From Sipunculus nudus (taxonomy: Eukaryota > Annelida > Sipuncula > Golfingiida > Sipunculidae): a stretch of DNA of 64,000 bases. The translations under genes and the position numbers were made by a program. The stretch lies in NCBI GenBank assembly GCA_026874595.1, contig CM049311.1, forward strand, positions 73,284,953 to 73,348,952, read 5' to 3'. Of this stretch, positions 20,116 to 31,600 are shown in pieces. Position 1 is the stretch's first letter. Every line of letters begins with the position of its first letter. Under the pieces are notes generated by a model. It was not told where the DNA came from. It saw nothing but the letters and a program-made list of their open reading frames with translations, and did no database searches.

Positions 20116-20272
20116 TATATATATATGTGTGTGTGTATACTGGTGGTAATGACTGTTTCAGTGTATTTTGGTGTCATATCAGTGTATTTCGGTGTTATTT
20201 CAGTGTATGTCAGTGTTTTTTGGTGTATTTCAGTGTTTTTCCGTGTATTTCGGTATTTAGTCAAGCCTGTCA
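20116..20272 (-). repeat. CACTGAAATA-type repeat arm, right (inverted)
   Basis: Begins TATATATGTGTGTGTG, then GGTAATGACTGTTTCAGTG and units TATTTCGGTG / TATTTCAGTG, ending TATTTAGTCAAGCCTG. It is the inverse of the left arm at 15515-15662. Confidence 0.6.
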
Positions 20273-20534
20273 AATATACAATACACATAGATGTACTGAA
20301 CATTAATCAATGGATATATGTTAAATCTCAGAGTTGTGTATGGAGAGTTATAATCACAGTTAACTGCAGGTGCAATCTATGGACTCCACTTTGCGTCAGT
20401 CACTGGAAAAAGCTACTGAGGAGTTCATTCTTATGGGCTACCTTGGCACCTATGACTTGATGACATCATTAAAGCTTCATTAATTTTCTTATCTACTGTC
20501 TTATTCCTTATTTTTAGTATTTATAGTAACGGAG

Positions 20535-20938
20535 TGCTTCGTGCGACGGGGGTCTGACTTCCGGTTGTAACATACAAAAAACAACCTCCCGGCGAAAACC
20601 CACTACATGCCATTATTAACATGATCTATAATTTAGGTGCTTAGTCATCAGTTATTATTTTTGCACTATCATCAGTTAATACATTGACATTATTTATTTC
20701 TTGTTCCATTGATATTTGTGTGAATAAAATTGACAATGAACTTTAACATGAAGCCATTTTTCCTCCCTACATGGATGTTATTATGAACTTAAGAGTTTTA
20801 ATCTCATTAATACCGGTCTTTCCAAGACTTTTCCCGTAATCTGATTAATGACTGCCGTCGGGTTAATCTCTCTGTCAAAATAACCGGGTTTAATCAGCCA
20901 CAATCCTAGACCCCCGTCGCACGAAGCAAGTCCACTGG
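20535..20938. mobile_element. 404-bp MITE with 21-bp inverted ends
   Basis: TGCTTCGTGCGACGGGGGTC at the left is perfectly inverted at the right (GACCCCCGTCGCACGAAGCA); one further base each side matches. Interior is AT-rich and non-coding. No target duplication is clear. Confidence 0.75.
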
Positions 20939-21010
20939 TGCGACCGGCTAACATGGTTGCACTAGTCCAAATGAAGCGTAACTGGTCGCGTGGGGGGTCG
21001 CAGGACAACA

Positions 21011-23643
21011 GGGTCTAAAACACTACTGGTCTGGTTGGTAGTGTGGTCTGGTTGGCAGTACTGCCAACCAGACCACTATATGTGATGTATAGCTATTAGT
21101 ACACTAGTCACCCTCTATGCATCATTGCACAGCCAGCCACACCATACCATCTAATTAGATGAATAGCTGTATAAACAGATTAACAGATAACCCACCAGGC
21201 CATTATCTGATTATATGTGCAGTAGAGTAATTACTGGGGGATGGTGGGTACATACCATAGACAATTAACAGTATCCACATAACAGTAACCTTTAATAAGT
21301 TTATAATTTTATATAACTAACCTTTGCTTATAAAATTCTATACACAATATGTATAGCCAAACCATGCTAATAAGCAATTTTTCAAAATAATTATAAGTTA
21401 TTTTTTATAAGTAAGATAGCCTTGTGCCACTGCATGTGGCTAATTAACTATGAACTTGTCAGGATATAACAGTAACTTTTATTGAGTTTTGATGTAACAC
21501 TAACCTTTGATAAGAAGACTCTCAAATAGAGAGTCGGTTGTCATACTTGTTGATTACAGTATATGAAACATTTCAGTTACAGTACATTAAAGAAAGCATG
21601 ATATTTATTATAAATCATTAAAATTATTTTATTTCAATAAAAAACTACTTTAAATATCCAATATGTACAATAATCGGTACAAACCACACTATGCTTATTA
21701 TCAATTAGTTACTATCATCCAGATATTATAAGTTATTCTCTCCAAAAGATGAATAATAGATCCAGCAATAACTTGATAAATCTCTTTTTAAAATAATGCA
21801 TCTGCAAATTAATGAAGGTGAAAGCTTCACAAGAGCGACATAATTCTTTTTACAATAGTTCCAACAGATTGTACTATATCCAACAAATAGCAATAATTTA
21901 ATATATATATATTTTTTTTACATATTGCATATATACATAGGAGGTAAACAGTAACTTATTTTTTGCACCAATAACTGGAGTGATATAAGATGTAAATGAT
22001 ATAAGAACAAATAGAAAACATATTAGATGCAATCATATGACAGACAATAGATATATGACTATTACATAAACATGACAAAGAACTAGGAATGAAGACATCA
22101 ACATTTACCTACAGATACTTGTACGAAACCCTTAATTTGTATATTTGTGTTAATTGCTGATCTAGAGGGTCATAAAAATGATAAAATACAAATCACTGTT
22201 CAATGGAAAGTTTACCAAATGGGAAACAAAAATATATGAAATGTGTATGAACTATTCTAAAACTGCTTGCTTAATGGTTTCCATTTATTATAATGGACTA
22301 AAATATTAATATAGTTTGTCTAGCAATGTTTTTCTCAATATCATGTATTGGCGTTACATTAGCTTGAAAGCTGCCAAAGTCAGTGTTGGAGCTAGTGTGT
22401 CTTTACAATTTACAAGTTTATATATTATATATACATCTTTTAAGTAGAAGAACTAACATATCAAGTGTTGAAGTTTCAGCCTCGGGAATAAAAAGGCAAC
22501 CACAGTACTGATTTAATTTTTTCTGACATATGCATATCTGTAATTTCATAATATTTTTTCCGATGTATCTGTTTTTATAATGGATCCTGTTTGGTCCATA
22601 TTAATAATACGAGGTAATATTGTTTTAAGTCTATTTGACAAGATGTTTGCAGTTATTTTATAAAAAATTATTAATATTGAAACAATATATTAAGTAGAAT
22701 AATAATTTTGGTGATTGTATAAAAAAACAGAGACATTTAAATTCCCGCAAACTTGAATAATCACTCTTACAGAACACTTAGATATTTATCTGTTTGTGTA
22801 TATCACATATATTTGATATTCCATTTCCATAATTCTTATTAACAACACTAACATTATATATTGCAACAGTAATATGCATAGATATATTGGAAAACACCAT
22901 TTAAAATGTATTTAATCTTCCACACAACAGAAATTAAGTAAAATGTAAAATGTGACAATGAATCTAAGATTTTACACAAATTAGATTTATAGTCATGATT
23001 TATTTGATATTTTCTAAATTTATTTTTTAAAAATATAATAAGATATTTGTCAAGCTGGTTATTGTTTTTCTGTTTATTGGTTTTGTCAGTGTACTGTTAC
23101 CACATACTCCCACTCTGACAACCAACTCACCAAAGGTTACTAATTGTTACTGTTACATCAAAAATAAAAACATGAGATGAAATAAGATCAATGGGAATTA
23201 ACCACACACATACAACTTATTACAAGGTTAATTGTGTGTAAAGTTAATTGGCTATGGAATATATACACTTTCTCTACAGTTATTATTCTACATCATAAAT
23301 ATCCATTAGTTTGCTAATTAATTAATCATTTATTCAATTTTAATATAGTAAATTTTATCAACTTTGGATTATTGGTATAAACAATGATTTCAGATGAAAT
23401 AAGATACACCTTGCTATTAAAATATGATTAATTGCAACGGTACTATACGGTAGTGGTACATTCACTCCCCCATTTGTTTATAGAGCTATTCATATAATTA
23501 GATGGTATGGTGTGGCTAGCTGTGCACTGATGCATAGAGGGTGACTAGTGTACTAATAGCTATATACATCATATAGAGAGGTCTGGTTGGCAGTACTGCC
23601 AACCAGACCACACTGCCAACCAGACCAGTAGTGTTTTAGACCC
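21011..23643. mobile_element. 2.6-kb non-autonomous element with ~165-bp inverted ends
   Basis: The left end GGGTCTAAAACACTACTGG and everything to about 21180 is repeated inverted from 23643 back to about 23480, with only scattered mismatches. Each end contains a nested palindrome TGGTTGGCAGTACTGCCAACCA. The interior is very AT-rich with no open frame of note. The right end abuts a C tract, so the target duplication cannot be read. Confidence 0.8.
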
Positions 23644-25185
23644 CCCCCCCCCAGTCATAGGAAGGACGGCCTTATAGTAATCATACTGTTGGACAGATTC
23701 TATAGTCGCCCCCATAATTAATATAACCATGATAAATTAATTACCCTTCCCCCGACTGTTTGTCAATTGTTCAAAATTGAATGTCTAAAATTAAATGTTA
23801 TTAATATATTATTGTCAATATTGAACTGGGGACATACCTTGCTATCAGTGATGAAAATATCTAGTAATCAAAGGTCTGCACGCCAAGACGACATCCCAGT
23901 GAACCATATCGCCGGGTTGGACGAGCCTGGTTATTATTTAATCTAAGATGTCTTTGGACGTTGATGAACCATATGATGTCAATCTCACAACCGTCTGTGA
24001 CGTCCCTTTTCATATGTAACAGCTGCTGTGTTATTTCGCCGTCAAACTTATTTACCGCAAACTATCGATTACATGTTCAGTTTAGTCTCATACACAGACA
24101 CACGATGGCGCTCCGCAACCTCCGGTCTATCGGAGCCTATGGAAGAGGCTTACGTTCAGTTCCACGCCCACCGACGTGGCCGACTGGACCAACGTAGTTT
24201 ACGGTCCTCTGTATTATATTTAACATGCTCTCCGTTCAAAAATAAATCTGCCGGTATAGGTGCCTTTTACGTGGCTGAACTTCAGAGGGCTGAAACATAA
24301 ACTGAACCTACATTTTCGTTTAAAAAAATGTGAGTTCAATATGCCAAATAGGCTTCTTCTATGCGCTACTATAAATATTCCCCGAAAGACAGTTGTCAAA
24401 GTCGATATTCTCTCATTTTTTTTCCTGAATAACTTTGGTTCTAGTGGACATATCGAAAAAAATAAATAAAATCAAATCCTTTTTGCAAAGAGCTATCTGC
24501 TCATGCTAAAATTGTACTTTTTTATACTTCGATTTTTTATATACCCAAATAATATATTGATATTTTATCATTTGTATAAGTTACATAGAAAAAAAACGTC
24601 ATTTCTTGACTTTTTTTCTTGACGTGATATGTGTACGCGACGTCACACAAATATACCATTACCAAATGTTGGTTCATCATATCATAAACATTCATATAGA
24701 TCAGCTAGATTAGGAAGGGCATCCACATTTTCTCAATGTGGGTGACAAAAATACCAAAAGTGGGTTCCCTTTGCTCAAAATAAGTGTGGGTTCACAGCCA
24801 GAAATGTGGAAATTCGTTAAATACAAATGTGGGTTCACTAGTTTAGTGTCTATTGGGCATTGAACCCACATTTTTATGCAGAAAAATGTTGGTTCACTTG
24901 TTGTTTAGCCCCCAGGAGTTCAGCCCGTATAACAACATGTATTCCGATGTACCCTGCTTCTGGCACTTTTTTGATATTTTTCAATTTCCAAGCTCTTAAA
25001 ATAATTCATTTCAATAGTCAACCCATAAATTCATATATTTTTTTCAGTCATTAAGTTGTTTCCATTGGAATCTCCAGATGGCACCACCGCGCTGAACAAT
25101 TCGTAGCCAGGAATAACCTGGTGATAAGCACCTGTCATTTAGTTTAAAAAAAACACGCCTCAGATAGCGACCATTTTAAGTATTT
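23644..25185. other. Intergenic, no gene recognised
   Basis: Only short open frames without family features. At 24660-24900 the motif GTGGGTTCAC (or its variant TGTTGGTTCA and the complement GAACCCACA) recurs about seven times, so this patch may be part of another degenerate repeat. Confidence 0.4.
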
Positions 25186-25645
25186 GTACAAAAGTTCGAT
25201 GCAGATAATTTTATAATTATATGTATTCTTACCTGATATTCGCCCTTTTATTAGATCTCTCGTAATTTAAATATGTACTGTAATGTTTTAGTTTATAGTC
25301 AATGAGTTCACCATTATCATGGTTTGTTTTCTCGTTTATGTGTTAAGTCTAGTTTTTATTATCCCGCTCCCTGTCTTGTATCAGCTTATTTTCAAGCCAG
25401 CCTCGGATAGTGAACACTTTATCAACGCCAACTATCATTTTATAATTAGATGTATACTTATACATATATCTGCTTCATATTATGCTTGCCCTTGTCTTAG
25501 GGATCAGTTCCCACCTGGTTGGATTTCCGATTTCGCAAAATTGTGTTTAAGCCTTTACACAGAGTTTGATGTAACAGAAAATTTTATAATTTATACATAC
25601 TTACCTGATATCTGCAATTGTCATATTCCCGTTTGCATATTGCTT
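25185..25645 (+). repeat. Degenerate triplicated segment upstream of Gypsy remnant
   Basis: Three similar stretches (near 25205, 25430 and 25570) share ATTTTATAATTxxATxTATxCTTACCTGATAT. They could be part of a decayed LTR or leader of the retroelement that follows, but no LTR pair could be defined. Confidence 0.35.
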
Positions 25646-25766
25646 TATTTGTTTTAGTTAATATCCTAGAGTGTACAATTATCTTAGACTTCTATATAGG
25701 TATTCGCGTACCAATCATGTATTTATTATACCTATATGTTCAGCATTTTACATTTAAAACATAAAT

Positions 25767-26725
25767 TTGCCTTTTATGTGTAAGACCACAGCGTCGGCCA
25801 GAAAATCCTTTTTTGCTATCGTGGTGGCAGTACTTAGTGCTAGTGTGTATCATGACAAATTTCCTGAAGATATTATGAACCATGCATCTATGACTCTGCG
25901 TACACATTATATATCTCCAATTTCAGTGGATGGAACCATGACATTCTTTTCAAAATCAAGAACCGTACCAGTATTGGGCGATTTTATTATAGTCAAGGGC
26001 AGAGATTCATTATTTGGTCTTGATTTGATTGTGGCACTACAGATAACTATAGCTTCCGCTCCTGAGTCGGTACCCAGTTCTGAACGTCTTCTTCGGTCAA
26101 CTGTATTTCCACGATAGAACAACTTAACCAGGAATTTCCGTCAGTCTTCGGTGGCCTTGGCCATGCCTTCAAGTTTCAGCATCGTTCAGTCCTCCATAAA
26201 GATGCTATTCCGGTGTACCATAAACCTAGATTAGTATCATTTGCGTTAGAAACTTAGAAACGTTAGAGAATTTCGTTTCCGATTGTGCTGCATGTGCCAA
26301 CCGTCTTCTGCTCCTTTATCTCCAAGAAAACCACCAAACGGACCATTGGTTAGATTTGTTACCGGATAAGCAAGGACATTTTGTAACTGCTCCGAGAGGT
26401 GTGAGATTTCTGGTTACTTTGACCGACTATTACTCCAAATCGCCAGAATCTTGTGCAACAGATTCTATCACTACTGAAAGTATTATTGATTTTGTTGTCT
26501 CCAGATTTTTTTTGGGTTCATCTAAAATAAAATAAAATTGATTGTCAGGACTTTAGAAGATTGGGAACGGGCTAGGTCATTATCACCTTGTTAAGTGCAG
26601 CGACCCTCTATGTATGCCGTCCATGGCATCCTGCTAAAGCATTGGCATATCTATAATCGCACTCCCCATTACAAAACAGTATATGCTGAAAATCTGAGCT
26701 CCAAACTTAAGAAAATGCAAATGAT
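25767..26725 (+). pseudogene. Broken Gypsy-type LTR retrotransposon (pol remnant)
   Basis: In order: an open segment (25767-26117) whose middle reads FIIVKGRDSLFGLDLI, like the C-terminal part of a Gypsy aspartic protease; then, after frame breaks, FPSVFGGLGHAF...DAIPVYHKPR (about 26137-26232), the start of the Gypsy reverse transcriptase domain; then CAACANRLL and RGVRFLVTLTDYYSKSPES (about 26290-26530), the zinc-finger and catalytic-core start of the integrase; then TPHYKTVYAENLSSKLKK (to about 26715), integrase C-terminal side. The bulk of reverse transcriptase and all of RNase H are missing and frames shift, so it is a dead internally deleted copy. Confidence 0.65.
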
Positions 26726-28290
26726 CGCTATGGGCAGTATCTCAAAACAGCAGTGTGTGAGCATCTGCTAAAAAAACTGTTCTCTGAAATCCCACTGTTT
26801 CATCTTGATGCAGCAGAGGCAGCATAGAAATAGCAGGAGTTGCTTTATGTGCCCAGACGCTTACTTCAGGACAGAATATTTAAGTATAACTGCTGTAAAT
26901 ATACCGAGATTCAGTAGTAATAGAGCATATGCTGTTAAACTGCTGATCCTAGCAGCAGAGATGGAGCAGAGATGGAGCATTAGGATTGCTGCTCCAGTTA
27001 TAAGCGTAGTAAGAGTACAGCCACAGCAGAAATAAAGCAGCTGCTCAAAAAGCAGCATATGCTGAACTTTGTTACGGGAAGGTCAAGGCCGTACCTGTCA
27101 TAATTATTTCCCCTGGTTAGAACTTTCCTTCACATTCGGTTGTGAAAAAATAACTTATTCGGGCCCTCTAGACTTTGACACTCACACCTATTTGTCAATA
27201 CAGTCTTGCACCTTATTTCAAGGAAAGGCTACACTTAAGTCTTGGTTTTAATTAAATGAGTATTACCGGGGGGCCAAAGTGAAAGACGAGTTGCCGGTTC
27301 TGCCGCCAGGTGACACCCTATATACATGTGTGTTTGTGTTTGTATGTGTGGGTTTATTAAAAAAAGTTGTCACAACTTGGATTACCGTCATACGCCTGCG
27401 AGGCATCCCCCAAAGGTAGCACCGACCTGTGACTAAACGACGACATTCTGAGGTTGGGGTTGCCTGAGTGATAATAATGTTTAAATAGGCCATATAATGT
27501 CACAAACGGGAGTCACGGGCGGGTCGCGGTGAAGTGTAAACCTGGTGGATGTGTTGTATAAGCATGTATCTACGGGCACATTGCTTTTGATTGGGCTTCT
27601 TCACTTTCAGTCTCTAAATTTTACAACTGGTAGAAGGAAAAACTGATTTCTGAATATCTGAATATTTAAACAAGAATATGTGTAGAGAAGACAGAATCGA
27701 TCATGTAATGCCACAGACAATACGTGATTTACTTTATTTTAAATATTTACCTTCATATTTCGTTGATTGAAAATACTTGCTAGGCACATGATAGATACCT
27801 CTGTTGCGCTAAATTGTACCAAATGACAATTGCTGTTGGTAGGCTTGTTTCTAATTCACAAACCTTCAGTATTTACGGAATTTGTCCAGAGACGAAATAG
27901 TCATTTTCTGAAGCATTTTGGTCATGAATTTAGAATGCTCATTAAAGTTTCATGAACTAACTTTAGTAATTTAGTGGGAAATTTGTGACCCTGTGACCTT
28001 ATTCACCTTTGCTAAGATGATTAATATTTAATTGATAATGTTTTATTTCAGCAGCTTGGCTTGTCCTGTCGGCAGCCATATGACACATGGTGATGAAGCT
28101 GTAATAAAGTTTCCCTTCCAGTATTATGAGTATTATGACCCATGTTTTACATGTTTAGTTGGTATCATTATCATCATATACACATATATCTCACCATATC
28201 TGTTCTCATCATGTCTTTGTTAACGTTTATATTAAATTGTTCAAATTAAATGGTTATCTAAATAAAATATCCGGCAAATTAAAAATACAC
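26726..28290. other. Intergenic, no gene recognised
   Basis: AGCATATGCT palindromes occur near 26925 and 27056, and a GT-rich patch near 27328-27350. No coding exon with splice sites was found. Confidence 0.4.
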
Positions 28291-28294
28291 AGTC

Positions 28295-28300
28295 TTTATT
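28295..28300 (-). terminator. Polyadenylation signal of the SLC5 gene
   Basis: AATAAA on the minus strand about 200 bp after the stop codon, followed by a T-rich stretch. Other AATAAA-like strings are common in AT-rich DNA, so this is the likeliest choice only. Confidence 0.45.
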
Positions 28301-28501
28301 CTGAAAATGACCTAAAAAGTAGCTTTCTACCTCAATATCCTCATCATCAGGGGATGCGTGTTCTAAAAATACTTGTTCAATTTTGCAACACCTCTTGTGA
28401 CACATACATATTCAATGGTAAAAAAATATATCCTTGCTGCAGGTGATATTGATACGTGGAGCCGATGCATCATTTAACGTCACTTCTTCACAAATGTGGT
28501 T

Positions 28502-28675
28502 TCATAACCTGTCACTGTCGACCGAAATATAACTGATAGGTCTCGGATCTCCGTTAATAATATCCATCGGATAGGGTGAGTCACTTCCTGCTTTTCTGAT
28601 ACCATTGCTGTGTCCGTAGAAACCTATGCGTTTAAGGGCAGAATCCCGGTCCATTTTCTGATCCACAGGGCATTC
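28502..28675 (-). CDS. SLC5 exon 17 (terminal)
   Basis: 57 codons and TGA at 28504-28502. Reads ECPVDQKMDRDSALKRIGFY then GHSNGIRKAG and ends ISYISVDSDRL. Acceptor GTTTATAG|GAATGC is chosen; an in-frame alternative GATCAG|AAAATG is six codons shorter. The last residues D-R-L fit a class III PDZ ligand, weak evidence only. Confidence 0.82.
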   Translation of the reverse strand, partial: ECPVDQKMDRDSALKRIGFYGHSNGIRKAGSDSPYPMDIINGDPRPISYISVDSDRL

Positions 28676-31600
28676 CTATAAACAGTCGACATTTATGATA
28701 TAAAAAACAAGTGTGGCATCCATACTTATATATTTTATCAATGAAATCGCTGAAAACTAAACATTTAACTGCAAAGAACACATAAACATTTAAATATGTC
28801 ACCTTGTCTTTGATGTCATCAGGCCTGTCGTGGTCCACCCCACACCAGAAGAACCGACGAACAGACTCAGGACAACACCAGCACAGGTAGTTACTGATCG
28901 GGAGCACCAAACTGGGTTTAAGGTTAGACACATCGAAACCCCCTGGAAAGGAAGTATGATAAAATAGTGAAAAAAGCAGACCTATTGTCTTCTGAAAGAT
29001 TCAAAACTTATAACCTGGATATATTTGGTGAAATTAAGATATTTTCTGTTCAACGGGGTTATGGGTGTAGGTTTCAGTGGTTTAACGTATCTCCGGAAAT
29101 ATGAATGAGTATTGATGCATTTTTGTGTAACGATTGGGCAAGGGAAAAAAGTAAAAGAAAAAAAGTTGGGATCGATCGGTTAAACTTAATGCGGACCTGA
29201 ATCCGGGTCCAGTCAGATGTGACAAATAATAACTTGTTTCCATTTGGAGATCAGAAACCCATAAAATGAAAGCTAAGTTATATATCTGACGTATGACTAA
29301 GTGCTAAATCGTCTCTTTTGTGCAATCAGAATTATTGTTAAAGTTCTATTGGAATTTGTACATAATGGTTAAAAAATGTTCAATATGATCAGATGATTGA
29401 GAGAGATGATGAGACTGAGCATCAAATCAGGCTTTAAAACACCATGTCCACTTATTGTAAATTAATTTATAACAATTAATGAAAATTCCAGAAATACAAA
29501 ATTCAAGTTCCAAACTTTGATGTTATGTATACAAATATTTCGTTGTAAATGTTTAGTTGATTTTACAATATTGAAAGATGAACCCAGATAAGATAAATAT
29601 AATCATGATTAAATATCGAATGCTTCTAAGTGTGCATGTAATTTCAGTTTAAGGTGAACCAATAAAATGACAAATGGCCCAGGGGCCATGACGCTCCGCT
29701 TATTATGACACACAGGTGATGCATGTATTAATTATTGACATATTATCTGGTGAAAAATATCTAAAAAGGAACCTTGAACAATTGGTAGATTCACCAAAAT
29801 CATGCTTTTTGCTCATGGTCTTTAGACCAGCAAACTTATTAAAGGTTTCTTAAAGAGTTATCCAGGAAATCCATAGATTGTAAGTTAGACGTTTATACGT
29901 CAAACTGCTATGAATTGTGCCCTCCTGACCAATAGGGTACTCAACTCATGTTTTTCACATTACATGTATATACAGGTCACAGTATATAGGTCACAGTGAC
30001 CTTGCATTTTGATGTCCAAAGAGACATTACAATGGCCTTCCTTTACATTAATAATATATTGCTAGACCAAACAGTAGGTAAAGATCTGTGCCTTGTCTGA
30101 CTTTTGCTAAAAAATAAGGTTTTCAACTCGTAGTTTACAGAATATAGGTCAAAGTGATCTAATTTCAGGCTTTAGGAGACTTGCGAAGGACCTCCCTGGA
30201 AGCCAAATGAGAAAGTTCTAGGTCCAACAGAAAAGTTTTGTCCCCTGCCTATGGCCTAATATATTTATAGGTCAGTCGCTTACTGAATATAGGTGTCGTC
30301 CAATAAACGTTGCCCCTCAACGGTGCCTTAGGAAAAAGTGACCGACCGGGTTCCCATTAGTGTAAACGTGGTAAAGTAGAGGTGGTGTGGTTTTTGATGG
30401 CACACTCATCCTGTTGGCACTCAGGTACACAACAAAACACAAGACAGTGGCTACGCAAAAAAAGCATATTTTAACACCAAAAAAAATCGAAACCACCAGC
30501 CAGATAGGGTTCCCAGCCTGTTACGCCTAACAAGAGCAGGAATATAGTCCACATTAAATTTACTGGCTGCACACACAAAAACTCCGGGTATACACAAAGT
30601 ATGGTTACTACGTCTTTTGGACGTCCTAAAATGGCAATACTGGACCCGACTGGTGGCACTGGACCCGACAAGCAGTACTGGTCCCCAACTTGCTGCACTG
30701 ATCCCCGACTGCCGGCTCTTGACCCAACTAGCGTCATTGGATCATACTGGCGGTACTGGACCCCGACTGGTGGCACTGGAACCGACTATCAGAACTGGTA
30801 CCCGACTTGCGGAAATAACCCTCGGCTGCCAGCACTGGACCCAACTAGTGGCACTGGACCATACTTGCGGTACTGGACCCCGACTAGCGGCATTGGACCC
30901 CGATTGGCGGTACTGGTCCCCGATTGGCGGCATTGGTTCCCGACTGGCGGCACTGGTCCCCGACTGACGGCACTCGACCCCGATTGGCGATACTGGTCCC
31001 GATAGGCTTTACTGGTCCCCGACTGGCGGTGCTTGATCCTGGACACCGAAGACTAAATGACCATGCATTCTGTGTATGCGACCCTTTTAAATATCCTCCT
31101 ATCCTGAAGGCTCATCCGTGTTCATAAGTCATTAAATGCCTGGGACCCGTTTTGCTTTCTAAAGCTCATTTATATTCATGAGCATGTTGAATACCAAATA
31201 GGCTACTCACTATACATCGATATCCGCTAGAATGCTTGACATTAAAATCGCATACCTCCACCTGGAGTATGCACCGGGCGACTCATACCCATATTGTATC
31301 ACGACACTGACCCTGGCCGGCGCACCGACTCTCAACAAATACAGAAATACAGCGAAACCCAAGAATACGATAAACCATAATTTAACAAAATAGGGCAAAT
31401 ATGCCCACATGATACGACCCACTTCGTGACAATAGGTCACCATGAATTAGTTTCAGGTTTCCAAGGAGATTTGCCTAGAACCACATTGGATGTTGCAATA
31501 GAAGATTATAGGCCTAATGGATACAGAGTGCCCAAATCAAGTTTTCCCCTATAGCTTGCAGAATATAGGTCACTGGGAATTAATTTAATGTTTCCAATAA

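Noticed and set aside
19885-20460. 191-codon plus-strand open frame
   Set aside because: Runs across the pogo-like terminal repeats and the CACTGAAATA arm; chance openness, no domain.
30471-31127. Long open frames on both strands rich in Trp, Gly, Pro, Thr
   Set aside because: Produced by the 20-bp minisatellite; repetitive in every frame.
31210-31443. 77-codon minus-strand open frame with a hydrophobic start
   Set aside because: Lies in an SLC5 intron next to repeats, has no splice sites or family motif, and the symporter is complete without it.
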